Source: Achromobacter xylosoxidans A8 | Lineage (GTDB): Bacteria; Pseudomonadota; Gammaproteobacteria; Burkholderiales; Burkholderiaceae_B | Assembly: GCF_000165835.1 (NCBI RefSeq) | Contig: NC_014640.1 | Coordinates: 1,922,001 to 1,986,000, forward strand | Direction of reading: 5' to 3' | DNA length: 64,000 bases | Shown: piece after piece, positions 27,285 to 35,189 of the stretch | How positions within the stretch are numbered: the stretch's first letter is position 1 | How the letters are laid out: each line of letters opens with the position of its first letter | Position numbers and translations under genes: made by a program | The notes under the pieces: model-generated | Databases searched by the model: none | What the model saw: only the letters and a program-made list of their open reading frames with translations | Told to the model about the DNA's origin: nothing

Positions 27285-27878
27285 TCAGGCGTCGATCGTC
27301 TCGCGCTTGTGGCGAGGGGCGTCCACGGCTGTCGCGGGCTCGTGCCGGACGTCCGCTTCGGTGAATACTCGTCTCCAACCTGCGAATTCGAGTTGAATGC
27401 CGTCTGGATCCCTGAAGTAAATCGAGGAGACCCAGGTGCTTTTGTGCTCTTGCTGCGTCACATTGAGCCCGTTCGGCGACACATCGTCGTGATGCACGAT
27501 CTTGGATACCTCGACCCCCGCGGCAATCAGCCGTTCCCGATACTCGGGGATCAGGGCGGCATCGACATTGAACGCGAAATGATTCATTGCACCGATCGGG
27601 GTTTCGAAATGCAGTATCGACGGAACGGTCGGGCCCGGCAAAGCCGCAGGCGCATCCCGCAACCAAAAGAAGGCGAAGGATGCGCCGCAGCCCATGTCGA
27701 AGAAGAAGTGCTGCCCGTGGTCGAAAACATGGGTCTTGATCAGCGGCATTCCCAACACGCCTTGGTAGAAATCCACCGTGCGTTTCATGTCGGCGCAGAC
27801 CATCGCGATGTGGTTCAAGCCCCTGATTTCGAATTTCTTGTTGACCTTGTCAGGCGCCGTAGTAAGTTGGCCGTTCAT
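27285..27878 (-). CDS. VOC family protein (glyoxalase/extradiol dioxygenase-like)
   Basis: The 197-residue single-chain vicinal-oxygen-chelate protein has two beta-alpha-beta modules. Likely metal ligands are H23 in GLNHIAMVCADMKRTVDFYQGVLGM, a second His in GAMNHFAFNVD and the Glu in DPDGIQLEFAGW: the 2-His-1-Glu set of type I extradiol enzymes and glyoxalases. The start at 27878 has GGAGGG 10-15 nt upstream; the frame extends to 27989 without such a site. First gene of the four-gene minus-strand cluster, divergent from a LysR regulator. Confidence 0.86.
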   Translation of the reverse strand: MNGQLTTAPDKVNKKFEIRGLNHIAMVCADMKRTVDFYQGVLGMPLIKTHVFDHGQHFFFDMGCGASFAFFWLRDAPAALPGPTVPSILHFETPIGAMNHFAFNVDAALIPEYRERLIAAGVEVSKIVHHDDVSPNGLNVTQQEHKSTWVSSIYFRDPDGIQLEFAGWRRVFTEADVRHEPATAVDAPRHKRETIDA

Positions 27879-28246
27879 GTCGGTTGTCCCTCCAGAATTG
27901 AAGTCGATCACTTGCCGCCTGCTCGCTCTTGCCAAAGGCATTGGCGGATAGCGAAGGCTCGACATTTTTGTGCTTGCGTGGATCGGCAATCAATTTATCA
28001 GCGGTCCGCGACAGGGGGAATTCGCCATTCGGCAATGCAGCTTTCTGCTATCAAGCGCTCTGATTTATCCGCCCTGTCGGAAACGGCTCGACCCATGTTT
28101 GGGCGTTCGAGCATCCCTAGTAATCACAAAAATTTGTCTACTTACTACTTTTATCGATTCCTAGGTTCCAAAAGCGCTCGGCGTGATAGAGTTTTCCTCC
28201 GCCCGGGGGGCTTGGGCTCGCGGGATCAATCTCGGTCTGACAACTG
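27879..28246. other. Long AT-richer intergenic region between VOC gene and LysR gene
   Basis: This 368-bp stretch has no convincing gene. It is clearly less GC-rich than its surroundings, especially 28120-28160. It holds the ribosome site of the VOC gene at its left edge, an interrupted inverted repeat at 28116-28165 and ACAAA-AA-TTTGT at 28126-28137. It must carry the promoters of both divergent units, but I could not place a confident -35/-10 pair. Confidence 0.6.
28116..28165. promoter_or_regulatory. Interrupted inverted repeat, candidate LysR-binding region
   Basis: CCTAGTAATC (28116-28125) and GATTCCTAGG (28156-28165) are complementary at 9 of 10 positions, with 30 bp between. The spacing suits two sites on one face of the DNA, as LysR tetramers bind. 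A shorter inverted repeat ACAAA-AA-TTTGT lies inside. Confidence 0.4.
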
Positions 28247-29176
28247 ATGGGTATGGCAACTGCTCATGGCTGGTCTCTCAAGGACATCGATCTCACTTCA
28301 TTGCGGCTATTTGCGGCGGCGGTTGAGGAAGGATCTCTTGCCCGGGCGGCTGAACGGGAGCACATCGCCATTTCGGCCATCAGCCGCAGAATTTCGGATC
28401 TTGAATACCGCTGTGGCTTAGCGTTGCTCGAACGCCATGACCGCGGCGTGGCGGCGACTGCCGCCGGTGAGATATTGCTGGCTCGGTTGTGCGATCTGTC
28501 TGGCCCGCTTCAACGCATGATGTTCGACATGGAGGCGATCCGTGGCGGCACTAGCGGATTTATCAGGGTCCATGCCCATATGTCGGCGATTTCTGGATCT
28601 CTGCCTGGCAAGATCGCCAGTTTTATTGCTGAAAACCCGGGTATCGATGTTGAGTTGGACGAGTTCACCAGCGTCGAGGTTATCCATTCGGTCCGCACGG
28701 GCAGCGCGGATATCGGCCTGTTCTCGGGTACGGTCGATGGCGGTGATCTGCACATCATCCGCTGGGAGCATGACGAGCTGGTCGCGATCCTGCCGCCCGG
28801 CCACGGGCTTGCAAGCCGCGACGACTTGACGCTATCGGACATGCTCGACGAATTTTTCATCGGCATGCAGCGCGATAGCGCGCTATTGAGCCTGTACCGG
28901 CATCAGGCCACGATTCTAGGCAGGACTCTGAAGGAGCGCGGCCACGCGACGAGTTTTGAAAGCGTGCGCAAGATGGTGTCGGTCGGGCTGGGCGTCGCGA
29001 TTCTTCCCGCCATCGCCGCCTACCCGTTTGTCGAACAGTTGGGCATCGTGGTCAGGCCGCTCAAGGAAACCTGGGCGTATCGCCCCTTGATGCTGTGCGT
29101 GCGTGACCCGAAGCATCTGCTTGCAGCCACGCGCTTGCTTGTCGAGCATCTGATCGGAAAAAAGCTCCCGGCCTGA
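28247..29176 (+). CDS. LysR family transcriptional regulator of the VOC/CMD/DLH cluster
   Basis: The 309-residue product has a LysR HTH (TSLRLFAAAVEEGSLARAAEREHIAISAISRRISDLEYRCGLALLERHDRGVAAT) and an effector domain starting GFIRVHAHMSAISGSLPGKIASF. The subgroup resembles regulators such as GbpR/CbbR-like proteins of aromatic catabolism. The start is ATG 28247 or 28253; neither has an obvious ribosome site. It faces the four-gene catabolic unit across a 368-bp region and converges with a Rieske oxygenase gene, so it may control either or both. Confidence 0.9.
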   Translation: MGMATAHGWSLKDIDLTSLRLFAAAVEEGSLARAAEREHIAISAISRRISDLEYRCGLALLERHDRGVAATAAGEILLARLCDLSGPLQRMMFDMEAIRGGTSGFIRVHAHMSAISGSLPGKIASFIAENPGIDVELDEFTSVEVIHSVRTGSADIGLFSGTVDGGDLHIIRWEHDELVAILPPGHGLASRDDLTLSDMLDEFFIGMQRDSALLSLYRHQATILGRTLKERGHATSFESVRKMVSVGLGVAILPAIAAYPFVEQLGIVVRPLKETWAYRPLMLCVRDPKHLLAATRLLVEHLIGKKLPA

Positions 29177-29183
29177 CGCCATG

Positions 29184-29222
29184 AAAAACACCCCATGGGA
29201 TGGAGCTCCATCCCATGGGGTG
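29184..29222. terminator. 34-bp perfect palindrome terminator between LysR and Rieske genes
   Basis: Positions 29189-29222 read identically on both strands (arms CACCCCATGGGATGGAG, centre AGCT). The minus-strand reading is followed by TTTTT (29188-29184), so it mainly ends the Rieske transcript, though the stem would act on both strands. Confidence 0.85.
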
Positions 29223-29271
29223 CTGTTCACTGCCGGGCCCCAGCGGGCGAGGGGCCTCGGGGGCCCTGGCT

Positions 29272-30420
29272 TCAGACCCGCTCCTGCATGATGCGGCGAT
29301 ACCATTCATGGAAGTGCTGCATGCCGTCTTCCATGGGCGACTGGTAAGGACCGGTTTCGTTCACGCCGCGCAGCATCAGCGCCTTGCGGCCCGCGTCCAT
29401 GCGCTCGGCGATCTCGTCGTCCTCGATAGCCGTTTCCATGTAGGCGGCGCGTTGCGCCTCGACGAACTCGCGCTCGAAGGCGGCGATTTCCTCGGGGTAG
29501 TAGAACTCGACCACGTTCACCGTTTCCTGCGGACCCTTTGGGTACAGCGTGGAGAGCACCAGCACGTGCGGGTACAGCTCGATCATGTGGGTCGGGAAGT
29601 ACGTGACCCAGACCGCGCCGAAATCGGGCGCGTCGCCTTCGCGGAACGCCAGTAGCCGGTCATGCCACTGCTTGTAGACGTCGGACCCGGGCTGCGCCAG
29701 GGCGTTGTGCACGCCGACCTTCTGCAGGCTGTACCAGTCGTTGAACTCCCAGCTCAGGTCGTCGCAGGTGACGAAGCGGCCCAGGCCCGGGTGGAACGGA
29801 CCGACGTGGTAGTCCTCCAGGTAGACCTCGATGAAGGTCTTCCAGTTGTAGTTGCACTGGTGCACTTCGACGTGGTCCAGCACGTAGTCGCCGAAGTCGA
29901 ATTCCGGACGCGAGAACAACGGCGCCATGTCGGCGGCCGGATCGCGCGGGCCTTCGAACAGCAAGCCATGGCAGTCGCGCAGGCGGAACTTCTGCAGGTT
30001 CATGCAGGGCGTGGTGGCGAACTGCGGCGCGCCCAACAACTCGCCCTGGTTGTTGTACGTCCAGCGATGCAAGGGGCAGACGATGTTGCCGCCGGTTGCC
30101 TTCAGATTGCCATGCGTATTGCAGTTGCCGGCCACATTGCCGGTCTCGCCGCCAAGCATCAAAGCCTGGCGATGGCGGCAGACATTTGAGATGAGTTCGA
30201 CGCCTTGCTGGTTGCGAACCAGCACGCGCCCTCCGTCTTCCTGGACCAACGTACGCCAATCCCCGTTTTCGGGCACCACTTTCTGGTGGCCGACGTATTG
30301 TGAGGATTGCTTGAAAATGAGTTCTTGCTCGCGGGCAAAGAGGGCTTCGTCAAAATACGCGCTGACGGGTAGCTGGGTGCGAGCTGGCACTACATGTGCC
30401 ATCCGACCGATGTCGGTCAT
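29272..30420 (-). CDS. Aromatic ring-hydroxylating dioxygenase alpha subunit (Rieske, non-heme iron)
   Basis: The 382-residue oxygenase has a Rieske domain with CRH (C81, H83) and two candidate second halves: CNTH (C100, H103) at the canonical 16-residue spacing, and CPLHRW (C115, H118), which matches the usual family motif. The catalytic domain has LEDYHVGPFHPGLG with the two iron histidines. Substrate unknown; no ferredoxin reductase or beta subunit is nearby, so electrons must come from elsewhere. The start at 30420 follows GGGGGGAATC; the frame is open to 30462. Terminated by the palindrome at 29189-29222. Confidence 0.9.
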   Translation of the reverse strand: MTDIGRMAHVVPARTQLPVSAYFDEALFAREQELIFKQSSQYVGHQKVVPENGDWRTLVQEDGGRVLVRNQQGVELISNVCRHRQALMLGGETGNVAGNCNTHGNLKATGGNIVCPLHRWTYNNQGELLGAPQFATTPCMNLQKFRLRDCHGLLFEGPRDPAADMAPLFSRPEFDFGDYVLDHVEVHQCNYNWKTFIEVYLEDYHVGPFHPGLGRFVTCDDLSWEFNDWYSLQKVGVHNALAQPGSDVYKQWHDRLLAFREGDAPDFGAVWVTYFPTHMIELYPHVLVLSTLYPKGPQETVNVVEFYYPEEIAAFEREFVEAQRAAYMETAIEDDEIAERMDAGRKALMLRGVNETGPYQSPMEDGMQHFHEWYRRIMQERV

Positions 30421-30662
30421 GATTCCCCCCGCTCGGATAAAAAAGCCAGGACGGAGAAGCATTTGCCTGGCGGCTTTGAAATCCGCTGGGTGCGTTCCGT
30501 GCTGGCGCGAAGAAAAATCGGTGCTGGCCGATCAAATAAGCCGTGAATTGTACCCCAAGCCCTTACCCCGCGCCCGTGAAGATCTGCGAAGCTTGGTGAA
30601 GTTATGCCGCAGCTGGTCGATGCGTGCCAGCTACGGCATAACCCCTTGAAGATGTAGGCCTT

Positions 30663-31673
30663 TCAGACGAAGCGTCGGGTGGCGGGATGGCGCCTCAGCA
30701 GCCAGCTGCTGGCCGCCGACAGCGCGAACACGGCGGCGGCCAACACCGGCAGCGTCCATGCGTCATTGCGCGCGCCGCTCAGGGCGCCGGCGCGATGCGC
30801 CACGTCCAGGAACAGCGGATGGATCAGGTAGACGCCGAAGGTCAGCGGCGCCAGCGAGGCCAGCCGCGGCAGGCGCGGCGATGAGACGATCCACTGGAAC
30901 GCGGCCAGCGACATGAACGGCACCGTGAGGCTGAAGTAATCGTAAAAGTAGGTGTTGAGGGCCCGGTTGCTCGACATGGCATACACGCCCAGCGCCGTCG
31001 CGGCCACGCTGGCTGTCAGCATCAGGCCGGGGCGAGGGATGCGCATCTGGCCGTCGAAGATCAGGCGGCCCGCCACGAAGTAGCCCAGATAGGGCAGGAA
31101 CCAGGTCAGGAAAAAGCCGGCGGGCGCGCCCAGCGCGCGGCGGTACAGCGCGTCCAGGATCGCCACGCCCAGGATGCCCACCACCCACAGCGCGCGCGCC
31201 CGTGGTGTGCTGCGCGCATACAGGACTCGTACCAGTGGCGCGAACAGGTACAGGCCCACGATCATGTACAGGTACCACAGGTGGTAGTAGGGCTCGCCCT
31301 GGACCAGCTTGCGCGGCCAGAACGAAAAATCGATGCGGCCGTCGTCCCACCAGTCCAACGCCGTGCGCCATGCCAGATAGAAGAAGGTCCAGAACAGGAG
31401 CGGCGCGCAGATCCGCGCCATGCGCCGGCTGTAGAACTGGCGCGCGTCCTGCGGCTTGTCGGGATCCAGCAGCAGGGCGCCGCTGACCATGACGAACACG
31501 GGCACGCACCAGCGCGCGGCCGAGTCGTACAGATTGGCGGCCAACCAGGCTCCGCCGCCGTAGACGGCCGGGTTGCTGACCACCATGGCCGCGCTGTGCA
31601 GCAGCACGACCGCGACCGCCGCCAGCCAGCGGGCGGCATCCAGGCGCGCGTATTTCTCTTCGGTATAGGGCAT
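30663..31673 (-). CDS. Acyltransferase family 3 membrane protein (OafA/WecH-like)
   Basis: The 336-residue hydrophobic protein begins RLDAARWLAAVAVVLLHSAAMVVS, the family signature with the catalytic-site His in LLHSAA. It continues with VPVFVMVSGALLL, YSRRMARICAPLLFWTFFYL and LWYLYMIVGLYLFAPLVR, typical of acyltransferase_3. About ten helices are expected. Such enzymes O-acetylate or succinylate cell-surface glycans or peptidoglycan. The start has GGGAG 6 nt upstream. No polysaccharide genes adjoin it, so the target is unknown. Confidence 0.9.
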   Translation of the reverse strand: MPYTEEKYARLDAARWLAAVAVVLLHSAAMVVSNPAVYGGGAWLAANLYDSAARWCVPVFVMVSGALLLDPDKPQDARQFYSRRMARICAPLLFWTFFYLAWRTALDWWDDGRIDFSFWPRKLVQGEPYYHLWYLYMIVGLYLFAPLVRVLYARSTPRARALWVVGILGVAILDALYRRALGAPAGFFLTWFLPYLGYFVAGRLIFDGQMRIPRPGLMLTASVAATALGVYAMSSNRALNTYFYDYFSLTVPFMSLAAFQWIVSSPRLPRLASLAPLTFGVYLIHPLFLDVAHRAGALSGARNDAWTLPVLAAAVFALSAASSWLLRRHPATRRFV

Positions 31674-31767
31674 CGGGCTCCCGTTGCGGTGTTTGCCTTT
31701 TCACCTTAGCAGCGGGGCGCGCCCTGGTACTGTATCCAGGGGTTAGAGGGCCTGTCGGCGGCGCACG

Positions 31768-31801
31768 AAAAAACCGGCAGGGCTGCGGGAGCCTCTGCCG
31801 G
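31768..31801 (-). terminator. Terminator downstream of the Bug receptor gene
   Basis: CCGGCAG (31774-31780) pairs with CTGCCGG (31795-31801) around a 14-nt partly structured loop. Read on the minus strand the stem is followed by GGTTTTTT (A-run at 31768-31773). It lies 76 bp past the Bug gene stop. Confidence 0.65.
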
Positions 31802-31877
31802 CAGGAGCCGCGTGGCGCGGCGCATTCACGGGCAGGCGCGGGCCTGCCTACGTTTTGTCACGAAACGGCTCGCGCCC

Positions 31878-32846
31878 TCATTGCAGAACGATATTGGCCT
31901 GCTTGATCAGCTGCGCCACGATGGGCTGTTCGGTCTTGATCTGCTTGTCCAGTTCGGCGGCGGTGCCGGAGCGGGGATCGATGCCCATGTCCAGCATGCG
32001 CTTCTTGACGGTTTCGTCCTGCAGGGTTTCGACCAGGGCCTGCTGCAGTTTTTCCATGACGGGGGCGGGCGTGCCCTTGGGCGCCACGAAGCTGAACCAG
32101 GCGGTCATGTCGAACGCGGGATAGCCTTGTTCGGCCAGCGTCGCCAGCTTGGGCTGCGTCGCCAGGCGGCCGGGGCTGGTGATGGCGAAGACCTTGACCT
32201 TGCCGGCATCGGCCTGCGGCATGCCGGTGGCCACCATGTCGAAGAACAGGTCCACGTCGCCGCTGACCAGGGCGGGCAGGGCCTGGGTCGCGCCCTTGAA
32301 CGGCACGTGCAGGATGTCGATGCCGGCGCGCTCCTTGAAGAGTTCGCCCGCAAGGTGCGAGGACGTGCCCGGGCCGAAGGTGGCGAAGGTCAGCTTGCCC
32401 GGGTTCTGCTTGGCGTAGGCCACCACGTCCTGGGTGCTGTTGAAGGGCCGCTTGGGACTGGCCAGCAGGACCAGCGGTCCCACGCCGACCATGCCGATGC
32501 GGGCGAAGCCGTCGGGATCGTAGGGCAGTTCCTTGTACAGATAGCGGTTGGTGACCAGCGTGGAGTTGGTCGCCATCAGGATGGTGTAGCCGTCCGGCGC
32601 TTCGCGCGAGACAAAGGCCGCCCCGATCGAGGTGCCGGCGCCCGCCTTGTTCTCGACGATCATGGGCTGGCCTAGCGTCTTGGCCATGCGTTCGGCCAGG
32701 ATCCGGGTCAGCACATCGGTCGCGCCGCCGGCGGGAAAGGGCGAGACCACCTTGATCGGGCGGGCCGGGTAGGTGTCGGCCTGGGCGCCCAGCGCCGCCG
32801 CGCTGAGCAGCAGGGTGGCCAGCAGTTTGAAGCTAGTGCGTAGCAT
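31878..32846 (-). CDS. Bug-family tripartite tricarboxylate transporter substrate-binding protein
   Basis: The 322-residue periplasmic receptor has a signal peptide (residues 1-23, MLRTSFKLLATLLLSAAALGAQA), then YPARPIKVVSPFPAGGATDVLTR and VENKAGAGTSIGAAFVSREAPDG, with HVPFKGATQALPALVSGDVD. It binds a carboxylate; the ligand cannot be predicted. The frame remains open far upstream, but the signal peptide fixes the start at 32846. Divergent from an IclR regulator over an operator-like palindrome; no TctAB genes adjoin it. Confidence 0.95.
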   Translation of the reverse strand: MLRTSFKLLATLLLSAAALGAQADTYPARPIKVVSPFPAGGATDVLTRILAERMAKTLGQPMIVENKAGAGTSIGAAFVSREAPDGYTILMATNSTLVTNRYLYKELPYDPDGFARIGMVGVGPLVLLASPKRPFNSTQDVVAYAKQNPGKLTFATFGPGTSSHLAGELFKERAGIDILHVPFKGATQALPALVSGDVDLFFDMVATGMPQADAGKVKVFAITSPGRLATQPKLATLAEQGYPAFDMTAWFSFVAPKGTPAPVMEKLQQALVETLQDETVKKRMLDMGIDPRSGTAAELDKQIKTEQPIVAQLIKQANIVLQ

Positions 32847-32934
32847 GTTTTCCCCTTGAAAACGTGTGCAATGAGTGGAGGGTCGGGCCTGGCTTGGCGC
32901 CGCGAGGCAGTGCTTGCCAGGTCTCCTTGGATGC

Positions 32935-32961
32935 ATTAAATTCCGTAAAATGGAATTTAAT
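32935..32961. promoter_or_regulatory. Operator-like palindrome between Bug and IclR genes
   Basis: ATTAAATTCC (32935-32944), a 7-bp spacer and GGAATTTAAT (32952-32961) form perfect 10-bp arms. The inner TTCC...GGAA core resembles IclR-family operators, and it sits 41 bp before the IclR gene and 88 bp before the Bug gene in an AT-rich block. Confidence 0.65.
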
Positions 32962-33002
32962 TTTGTTATTCGAAATAAACTATAAAAACGAAGCGAATAG
33001 AA

Positions 33003-33857
33003 ATGCAATCTTTTTCTGACGCCAAGCGCATCGCGCATCCCGCCGCCAAACCCGACGGCAAGGTCGAACTCAGCCTGCCCGCGCGGCGCAAGCGCGCCGC
33101 CGGCTCGGGCGAGGGCGCCAATTCTCCCGACTTCATTACGGCGCTGGCGCGCGGACTGGATGTGCTGCGCTGCTTCCGCCATGGCGTATCGGCCTTGGGC
33201 AACCTGGACCTGGCGCGCCTGACCGGCCTGCCCAAGCCCACCATCAGCCGCATTACCTACACCCTTACTGAATTGGGTTATCTGCGCTATCACCCGGACA
33301 CCGGCAAGTACTCGCCCGGCTACGGCGTGCTGGCGCTGGGCTTCGGCCTGCTGGCCGGGCTGGAGGTGCGCGAACTGGCCAAGGCCTCGATGACCGAACT
33401 GGCGCGCGCCACCGGCGGCGCGGTGGCCCTGGGCGCCTTCGACGGCGACGCCATGACCTACGTCGAAGCCATCCATGGTTCTTCGGCGCTGTACCTGCGC
33501 CTGCCAGTGGGTTATCGCGCCAGCCTGGACAGCGCCATGGGCCGGGCATACCTGGCCAGCCTGCCGCCCCAGGCTTGCGCCGACGCGCTGGCCCGCCTGG
33601 GCGAGACGGCGCCGGCCGCGGACGCCATCGAGCGCGCCCGGGCGGAACTGCGCGACACGGGCTGCTGCTACGCCATCGGCGAATGGCAGTCGGGGATCAA
33701 TGCGGTGGCGGTGCCGTTCTCGTCCATCACGGGCGAGGGCGTCTTCGTCATGAGCTGCGGCGGGCCGGCCAGCCTGTTGCCGGAGGCGGACCTGCGCTCG
33801 CGCGTGGCGCCTCTGCTGCACGCCGCCATAGCGGGGCTGGCGGGCGCTCCGGCCTGA
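33003..33857 (+). CDS. IclR family transcriptional regulator
   Basis: The 284-residue product has a basic N-terminal tail of about 40 residues, then an IclR winged helix (FITALARGLDVLRCFRHGVSALGNLDLARLTGLPKPTISRITYTLTELGYL) and an effector domain with ARATGGAVALGAFDGDAMTYVE, SAMGRAYLA and INAVAVPFSSITGEGVFVMSCGGPA. The domain senses a small aromatic or carboxylic ligand. Placed divergently from the Bug receptor, it most likely controls that gene and itself through the 32935-32961 palindrome. Confidence 0.92.
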   Translation: MQSFSDAKRIAHPAAKPDGKVELSLPARRKRAAGSGEGANSPDFITALARGLDVLRCFRHGVSALGNLDLARLTGLPKPTISRITYTLTELGYLRYHPDTGKYSPGYGVLALGFGLLAGLEVRELAKASMTELARATGGAVALGAFDGDAMTYVEAIHGSSALYLRLPVGYRASLDSAMGRAYLASLPPQACADALARLGETAPAADAIERARAELRDTGCCYAIGEWQSGINAVAVPFSSITGEGVFVMSCGGPASLLPEADLRSRVAPLLHAAIAGLAGAPA

Positions 33858-33950
33858 GACTTGCGGCGCGCCGCGGCAAGCCCGACGGCCTTGCGGGTAT
33901 CTCGTACAATTCACGGATTGATCCACCCCCTAGCGCCCTCGGAGACCCGT

Positions 33951-34217
33951 TTGGCCAAATCTTCACAAGCCGATCCGCAGATCGATGACCGTCCCTTGCC
34001 CCAGGATTTCGAAACGGCGCTGGCCGAACTCGAATTGCTGGTAGCGGCCATGGAAGACGGCTCGTTGCCGCTGGAGCAGTCGCTTGCCGCCTACCGGCGC
34101 GGCGTGGCGCTCACGCGGGTCTGCCAGGAACGCTTGGCGCAGGCCGAACAGCAGGTCAAGGTCCTGGAAGGCGATTTGCTGCGTCCGCTGGACCCGGCGG
34201 CGCTGGATGACGAATAA
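33951..34217 (+). CDS. xseB: Exodeoxyribonuclease VII small subunit
   Basis: The 88-residue product is the helical XseB subunit: FETALAELELLVAAMEDGSLPLEQSLAAYRRGVALTRVCQERLAQAEQQVKVLE. It assembles with XseA into the single-strand-specific exonuclease VII. The start is TTG 33951, with GGAG 6 nt upstream (33941-33944). Its stop overlaps or nearly touches the ispA start, the usual xseB-ispA-dxs order in proteobacteria, so translation is probably coupled. xseA is not in the window. Confidence 0.93.
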   Translation: MAKSSQADPQIDDRPLPQDFETALAELELLVAAMEDGSLPLEQSLAAYRRGVALTRVCQERLAQAEQQVKVLEGDLLRPLDPAALDDE

Positions 34218-35136
34218 GAACCCGATGAAGCAAATTCAACTCGCCTTTCCGGAATGGTTGCAAGGGCGCGTGCAGCACGTCGAAGACGTGCTGGATGATC
34301 TGTTGCCCCCGGCGGATGCGTTGCCCTCGCGGCTGCACGAAGCCATGCGTTACGCCGTGCTTGGCGGCGGCAAGCGGGTGCGTGCCGCGCTGGTCTATGC
34401 GGCGGGGCAGGCCTGCCCCGTCAGCGGCAGCGTGCTGGCCGTGCAGGCCTCGCTGGACCGCGCCGCCGCGGCGGTGGAACTGATCCACGCCTATTCACTG
34501 GTGCACGACGACCTGCCCTGCATGGACGACGACACGCTGCGCCGCGGCCGTCCCACCACCCATGTGAAGTTCGACGAAGCCACCGCCATGCTGGCGGGCG
34601 ATGCGCTGCAGCCGCTGGCCTTCGATCTGCTGGCTTCCATGCCGATCGCACCCGCGCTGATCGTGCAGGCCACCCAGTCGCTGGCGCGCGCCGCCGGCAG
34701 CCAGGGCATGGCCGGCGGGCAGGCGATTGACCTGTTCAGCGTCGGCCACGCGCTGTCGCGCGACGAACTGCAAACCATGCACAGCATGAAGACGGGTGCC
34801 ATGCTGGCTTGCAGCGTGGCCCTGGGCGGCATCGTGGCGGGCGCCAGCTCGGCCTCGCGCCAGGCGCTGGACGCCTACGCGCAGGCTGTTGGGCTGGCCT
34901 TCCAGGTGGTCGACGACATCCTGGACGTGACCGCCGACAGCACCAGCCTGGGCAAGACGCCGGGCAAGGACGCTGCCGAAAACAAGCCTACCTATGTATC
35001 GCTGCTGGGTCTGGACGGCGCGCGCGCGTTTGCCCAGGAACTGCGTGAGGACGCGCTGGCTGCCCTGGCTCCGCTGGGCGAGGCCGGATCGCGCCTGGCT
35101 GAACTGGCCGACTTCATCGTCCTACGAGACCGCTGA
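34207..35136 (+). CDS. ispA: Farnesyl diphosphate synthase / short-chain polyprenyl synthase
   Basis: The trans-prenyltransferase condenses IPP with DMAPP and GPP to farnesyl diphosphate. The first aspartate-rich motif is [10 protein letters not shown] followed by RRGRPTTHV, and the second is [25 protein letters not shown] is the upstream substrate-binding region. The start is ATG 34207 (309 aa, overlapping the xseB stop by 11 bp) or ATG 34225 (303 aa); neither has a strong ribosome site, which suggests coupling to xseB. dxs follows 53 bp downstream. Confidence 0.95.
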   Translation: MTNKNPMKQIQLAFPEWLQGRVQHVEDVLDDLLPPADALPSRLHEAMRYAVLGGGKRVRAALVYAAGQACPVSGSVLAVQASLDRAAAAVELIHAYSLVHDDLPCMDDDTLRRGRPTTHVKFDEATAMLAGDALQPLAFDLLASMPIAPALIVQATQSLARAAGSQGMAGGQAIDLFSVGHALSRDELQTMHSMKTGAMLACSVALGGIVAGASSASRQALDAYAQAVGLAFQVVDDILDVTADSTSLGKTPGKDAAENKPTYVSLLGLDGARAFAQELREDALAALAPLGEAGSRLAELADFIVLRDR

Positions 35137-35189
35137 GCCGGGAACAGCCCGGGCTGGAGGCAGGCCGGGCCAACGAACCACATAAAAGC

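Noticed and set aside
32847..33926. Upstream extension of the minus-strand Bug receptor frame across the IclR gene
   Set aside because: The signal peptide starting at 32846 and the IclR gene on the other strand show the extension is not coding.
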